DNA from: Enterobacter sp. JBIWA008
GTDB lineage: Bacteria; Pseudomonadota; Gammaproteobacteria; Enterobacterales; Enterobacteriaceae
Length of the DNA stretch: 64,000 bases
NCBI RefSeq assembly: GCF_019968765.1
Contig: NZ_CP074149.1
Location: 3,658,001-3,722,000, forward strand
Direction: 5' to 3'
Made by a program: the position numbers and the translations under genes. Below, piece by piece: positions 60,301 to 64,000 of the stretch (the stretch's first letter is position 1; every line of letters starts with the position of its first letter). Below the pieces are notes generated by a model. The model saw only the letters and a list, made by a program, of their open reading frames with translations, had not been told where the DNA came from and ran no database searches.

Positions 60301-63300
60301 CGGAAATCACCGTCAATCCTGACGGAACAGACACACCGCTGAACCCGGGCGAAACCACCCGCGACACCACGCCAACCCTGAGCGGTACCGGCACGGCGGG
60401 CGATACCGTGACGATCTACAACAACGGCGTCAAGCTTGATGATGTCATCGTGGACGGTACCGGCAACTGGAGCTGGACACCATCAACCCCGCTGCCTAAC
60501 GGCACCTATGACATTACCCTGACCGTCACCAGCATGGACGGCGCGGGCAACGAAAGCGCCCCGTCGCAGCCGGTAACCATCACCATTGATACCGACGCGC
60601 CGGCTACGCCTGTGGCACCAGTCGTCACCGACAGCGTTACCCAGATCACCGGCCCCGTTCCCGATGGCGGAACCACCAACGATCCGCGCCCGGTCCTGAG
60701 CGGCACCGGCACGCCGAACGACGTAATCAACATCACTGATACCGTCAACGGCATATCGACCGTCGTGGGCACCGTCACGGTAGACAGCAACGGTAACTGG
60801 AGCTGGCGCCCTGACAGCAACATTGCCGAGGGCAACCATACCTATACCGCCACCGCCACCGATGAAGCGGGTAACGAATCTGACGCTTCGCCAGCGATTA
60901 CGATCGTCGTGGATACCGTAGCGCCGGCTACGCCGGTATTTGATGCCGTCGGGGGACAGCCGAATGGTGGCTTTATCACCGACGCGACGCCAACCGTCGG
61001 AGGAACCGGCGTTAACGGTGAGACGGTCATCGTTTACAACAACGGCGTCGAGGTAGGACGTGTCGATGTCGTTAACGGAGAATGGAGCCTTGTACTGCCA
61101 CAACAAACGGACGGCCTGCTGAACATCACCGTTGCAGGAGTCGATGCCGCCGGTAACGTCAGCGCGCTGAGCCCGGTCGTTTCCGTCACCCTCGATACCG
61201 TAGCGCCAGAGATCCCCGTCATTAGCGCCGTAGCTGACAGCCAGCTGTCCAATAACGTGCTCTACACGAAAGATGGCACCCCGACGCTCACCGGGACCAG
61301 CGAACCCGGCACTACCGTTATCGTCTCCGTCGACGGTAACCCGTCTGGCGTGCCGGTGACGATACAGCCGGACGGCAGCTGGAGCTGGACTGCCGGTACA
61401 ACGCTGCCGGATGGCCCTCATACCTTCACCGTCTCGTCTGTCGATCCTGCCGGTAACACCTCAGGGAGTTCAGCACCGCTAAGCGTGACGGTAGATACCG
61501 CAGCGCCTGCCGACCCGATCAACATGGCTCTGGCTCAGGAGGGAACACCGCTGACCGGTAACGCCGAGTCAGGAAGTACCATTACCGTCAAAGACAGCGG
61601 TGGTACCGTCATTGGTACCGGCGTTGTAAGCAGCGACGGCAGCTTCTCCATTGCGCTGAGTCCGGCACAGCTGGATCCGACCACGCTTACCGTGAACGCT
61701 ACGGACGCCGCAGGGAATGCCAGCGCGGGCGTGCCTTTTGTCGTCACCGACTCGTCGCTTGAGCTGCCGCAGGTGCCTGTCATCACGGCGATCGTCGATG
61801 ACGTGGACCCGGTCACTGGCGATGTGAAAGGCAAAACCACCAACGACACTACGCCAACGCTTACCGGTACGGCCGAAGCGGGCAGCCTGATCACCATTTA
61901 TCAGGACGGTAGCGCGACCCCATTGACGACGGTGACCGCCGACGGCAGCGGCAACTGGAGCTATACGCCAGCCGCGCTTGGCGAGGGGCTGCACACCTTT
62001 GAGGTGACCGCGACCCTCAACGGTGCCACCAGCGGCCGCTCTCCGGCGGCCAGCGTCACCGTCGACCTCACCGCACCGGGCACTCCAGCTATCGGCGCGG
62101 TGATTGACGACGTCGGCCCGGGCACCGGTCCGCTGACCAGCGGCCAGACCACCAACGACAACCAGCCGACCCTCACCGGCACCGGTGCGGTGGGTGATAC
62201 CATCTCCATCTACAACAACGGGACGCTGCTGGGCAGTGTGGTGGTCGGCAATACCGGCACCTGGAGCTACACCACGCCCACCCTGGCAGAGGGCAACCAT
62301 GTCCTGACCATCCGTGAGACCGATCCGGCGGGGAATCAGAGCGGTCCTTCGGCGGGCTTCACCGTCGTGGTGGATTCCGTTTCCGCCACGCCGGTCATCA
62401 CCAACGTCACGGATAATGTCGGTAACGCCGCTACCACGGTGGTCAGCGGCACAGAGACGAACGACGCCACGCCAACCCTTTCGGGGACAGCGGACGCAAA
62501 CAGCGTGGTGACCATTTTCGACGGCGGCACCCAGATTGCCGTGGTGACGGCTGACGGCACCGGCGCGTGGACATTTACCCCTGATACCGCACTCGGCGAA
62601 GGCTCGCACAGCTTCACCGTCCGGGCGACCGATCCGCTGGGCAACGTCAGCGCGGTCTCTGCTCCCTGGAGCGTGGTGGTTGACCTGACGGCACCGACGG
62701 TTCCGACGCTGGATAATGTGAACGACAACGCCCCTGGCGGCGTCACGGGCAATCTCGCCAGCGGCCAGGTGACCAACGACAGCACCCCTACCATCAGCGG
62801 CACCGGGCAGGCGGGCAGCACCATTCACATCATGAACAACGGCACGCAGATTGGTACTGCGGTTGTTGACGGCAGCGGCAACTGGTCCTTTACGCCGGCC
62901 GCACCGCTGGGCGACGGCAGCTACTCCCTGCGCGCGTATGCAACGGATACTGCAGGCAACGCCTCGGCTAACTCATCGGTCTTCGCCTTTATCATTGATA
63001 CCGCAGCTCCCGGCGTACCGGTGGTGACCAGCGTGATTGACGACGTCGGCCCGGTCACCGGGGCGCTCACGTCGGGTAACAGCACCAACGACGCGCGCCC
63101 AACCTTCAACGGTACGGGCGAGGTGGGTTCTACCGTGCACGTGATCGTTGATGGCAACGAAATTGGCACTGCGGTGGTGAATGCCCTGGGCGGCTGGACC
63201 TTCACGCCGGGTACCGATCTGCCCGACGGGGCGCACGTCATCACCTTTAATGCCACCGATGCGGCAGGCAACGTGGGCACAGCAACAGCACCGTTTAACC

Positions 63301-64000
63301 TGACGGTAGATACGGGCGTGCCGTCGGCGCCGGTCATTTCGACCGCGGGTGACAACGCGGGCAGCATTCAAACCCCGCTCTCTTCCGGTCAGAGTACCGA
63401 CGACACCACGCCGACGCTGAACGGCACCGCGGCTGCCAACGCCACGGTCACCGTTTATGAGAACGGGCAGCCGGTCGGCACCGTTCAGGCGGACGGTACC
63501 GGCGCATGGAGCTTTACGCCGTCAACGCCGCTGGCCAACGGCAGCCATACCTGGAGCGCCACGGTCACCGATGCGGCGGGCAACGTCAGCCCGAGCTCGC
63601 CGGACTTTACCCTGATAGTTGATACCGCAGCACCGAACGCGCCGGTTATCAGCCAGGCGATAGACGACGTGGGCAGCATCACCGGCCCGCTCACGTCCGG
63701 GCAAACAACCGACGATACCGTACCGCGGCTTGTCGGAACCAGCGAACCGTTTGCCACCGTGAAGATCTATGAGGGGACAACGCTTGTCGGAACCGGCACC
63801 GCGGATGGCAGCGGGAACTGGAGTATCTTGCTCAACACCACGCTGACGGCGGGCGCGCACAGCTTCACCGCGCAGGCGACAGATGCGGCAGGCAACACCA
63901 GCGTGTCGTCCATCAGCTTCAGTCTCACCGTCGACACCACGCCGCCTGCGCTGCCGGTGCTGACCAGCATTCTGGATGACGTGGGCAATGCGGCGACGCC
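57396..64000 (+). CDS. Giant BapA-like Ig-repeat surface adhesin (5' part)
   Basis: Starts at ATG 57396 with GGAG 10 bases upstream and stays open to the window end (over 2200 codons). The N-terminal about 130 residues are BapA-prefix-like (MSQISVISKLTGVETTTEGT; ISHFARNGNDLLVTLNSGEV). A hydrophobic IWPWALGGIAAAGGIAAAAS segment and Gly/Asn linker follow, then about 21 bacterial Ig-like repeats from about residue 163, each opening with a VDTTPP- or VDTVAP-like motif and ending DAAGNTS-like. Period is mostly about 309-315 bases; a few shorter units lack the DDVG/TND insertion. Probably secreted by a type I system encoded past the window, with a role in biofilm or epithelial adhesion. Confidence 0.9.
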   Translation, partial: MSQISVISKLTGVETTTEGTQVTLSRSSIVELHVERANISHFARNGNDLLVTLNSGEVITLKNFYVTDAQGVSQLVLQDSEGALWWIEDPTGAATYESIASTDVLLAASGSDTGGAAIWPWALGGIAAAGGIAAAASTGGGGGGGGDGGNNNSPNPNTPVDPADPDTTPPNAPSGLKFSSDGKSVTGTAEPGSTITLKDANGNVIGTGKTGSDGNFTVSLDKPLTNGEQVTATATDNAGNTSPGTTLNAPDTTAPDAPAITSVTDDIAPQTGAVSNGGSTNDRRPQLTGTGEAGSTVTIYDGGVAIGTAVVASNGTWTFTPSVDLSESTHQITVRATDAAGNTGPASPAFTLTVDLTPPDAPTAIVLTDDTGAIRGTITSGALTDASLPILAGTGEPGGTITIYDNGVVVGTTKVQPNGTWSVTPNGPLPDGTHSITVTETDAAGNLSASSEPVIFTVDTTPPSAPGNLVVSNDGGTISGIAEAGSTVTIREGDVTLGTVVADSQGNFSLTLTPPKLNGEILTADATDTAGNTGPATSAASPDNTPPQTPIIVSVIDDVQATTGPVGPNGITNDRAPTVNGTGEAGSTITIYNGSDVLGTVVVPSSGLWSFTPPSPLTDGTYVLTATATDPAGNPSGISTAWTINVDGTAPGAPVISQVVDDVPGGIVGLLGPNATTNDGTPTLSGTAEPNATVTLRVDGVAIGTTVANGLGVWIFTPSSPIGEGPHALTAVATDAAGNTSSVSNTWTLTIDSVAPAAPVITQVLDDVPERLGALNPNDSTNDTTPTLNGTAEPGSTVTIRLDGADLFTVQADNNGAWTYTLTTPLTSGPHSFTVVATDTAGNTSQPSSGFTLIVDTTPPAAATIATVTDDVGGVQGTLSSGDTTDDTTPLLQGTAPADATITVYDGTTLLGTATLDGSGGWSFTPVTPLTDGPHSLTVHATDAAGNTTISSPFVLTVDTVAPATPDVPEITVNPDGTDTPLNPGETTRDTTPTLSGTGTAGDTVTIYNNGVKLDDVIVDGTGNWSWTPSTPLPNGTYDITLTVTSMDGAGNESAPSQPVTITIDTDAPATPVAPVVTDSVTQITGPVPDGGTTNDPRPVLSGTGTPNDVINITDTVNGISTVVGTVTVDSNGNWSWRPDSNIAEGNHTYTATATDEAGNESDASPAITIVVDTVAPATPVFDAVGGQPNGGFITDATPTVGGTGVNGETVIVYNNGVEVGRVDVVNGEWSLVLPQQTDGLLNITVAGVDAAGNVSALSPVVSVTLDTVAPEIPVISAVADSQLSNNVLYTKDGTPTLTGTSEPGTTVIVSVDGNPSGVPVTIQPDGSWSWTAGTTLPDGPHTFTVSSVDPAGNTSGSSAPLSVTVDTAAPADPINMALAQEGTPLTGNAESGSTITVKDSGGTVIGTGVVSSDGSFSIALSPAQLDPTTLTVNATDAAGNASAGVPFVVTDSSLELPQVPVITAIVDDVDPVTGDVKGKTTNDTTPTLTGTAEAGSLITIYQDGSATPLTTVTADGSGNWSYTPAALGEGLHTFEVTATLNGATSGRSPAASVTVDLTAPGTPAIGAVIDDVGPGTGPLTSGQTTNDNQPTLTGTGAVGDTISIYNNGTLLGSVVVGNTGTWSYTTPTLAEGNHVLTIRETDPAGNQSGPSAGFTVVVDSVSATPVITNVTDNVGNAATTVVSGTETNDATPTLSGTADANSVVTIFDGGTQIAVVTADGTGAWTFTPDTALGEGSHSFTVRATDPLGNVSAVSAPWSVVVDLTAPTVPTLDNVNDNAPGGVTGNLASGQVTNDSTPTISGTGQAGSTIHIMNNGTQIGTAVVDGSGNWSFTPAAPLGDGSYSLRAYATDTAGNASANSSVFAFIIDTAAPGVPVVTSVIDDVGPVTGALTSGNSTNDARPTFNGTGEVGSTVHVIVDGNEIGTAVVNALGGWTFTPGTDLPDGAHVITFNATDAAGNVGTATAPFNLTVDTGVPSAPVISTAGDNAGSIQTPLSSGQSTDDTTPTLNGTAAANATVTVYENGQPVGTVQADGTGAWSFTPSTPLANGSHTWSATVTDAAGNVSPSSPDFTLIVDTAAPNAPVISQAIDDVGSITGPLTSGQTTDDTVPRLVGTSEPFATVKIYEGTTLVGTGTADGSGNWSILLNTTLTAGAHSFTAQATDAAGNTSVSSISFSLTVDTTPPALPVLTSILDDVGNAAT

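Noticed and set aside
57587..63988. Many long minus-strand open frames rich in Val, Ser and Pro
   Set aside because: They are antisense images of the GC-rich Ig repeats of the giant adhesin, repeat with the same period and lack ribosome sites.
1..64000. CRISPR array
   Set aside because: No regularly spaced identical repeats of 24-40 bases with unique spacers were seen. The long repeats at the right end are coding.

Overview
The window is enterobacterial DNA, most likely Enterobacter or a close relative. That is inferred from the ssrA-flanking sequence, the P4-type island integrase, the chaperone/usher fimbriae, the ISEc8-like element and the core genes at the right end. It consists of accessory DNA stacked at the tmRNA (ssrA) locus, followed by probable resident chromosome.

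Region 1 (1-27.15 kb) is the right two thirds of a temperate myophage. Most of it reads leftward. The early leftward operon runs cro, a small gene, an SF2 helicase, a zinc-ribbon/Toprim primase, a hypothetical gene and a phage-82-type antiterminator Q. A predicted late promoter and terminator lie just past Q. The late operon follows: three accessory genes (DUF115-like, glycosyltransferase-like, methyltransferase), two holins, lysozyme, nested spanins, an unexpected second tyrosine recombinase, terminase, portal, head genes, capsid, neck genes, sheath and the start of the tail tube. A LexA-like CI repressor, about ten small genes, an excisionase-like gene and the main integrase read rightward. 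The prophage ends at a mutated copy of the ssrA 3' end.

Region 2 (27.15-about 53.3 kb) is a second element with its own P4-type integrase, truncated by an IS3-family element that itself carries an ISEc8-like IS66 element. It contains small unknown genes, a lipoprotein, a three-gene operon (SUKH-like protein, membrane protein with an HNH-like motif, coiled-coil membrane protein) and several living or decayed copies of the same IS3-family element. It then holds a winged-helix regulator and a leftward chaperone/usher fimbrial operon with a PglL/Wzy-like O-oligosaccharyltransferase candidate at its distal end. Upstream of the fimbrial operon are a LuxR-like regulator and a decayed duplicate of the major-subunit promoter and start.

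Region 3 (53.6-64 kb) looks like resident chromosome. It has a LEA-like periplasmic protein, a YceI protein, and a TPR protein / ECF sigma / anti-sigma operon. It ends with the 5' part of a giant BapA-like Ig-repeat adhesin that runs off the window. A giant BapA-type gene beside ssrA recalls Salmonella SPI-9.

The signals judged most worth following are twin RNA hairpins with identical octaloops and compensated stems in the early phage operon, the membrane HNH/coiled-coil/SUKH operon, and the glycosyltransferase-like gene inside the fimbrial operon.
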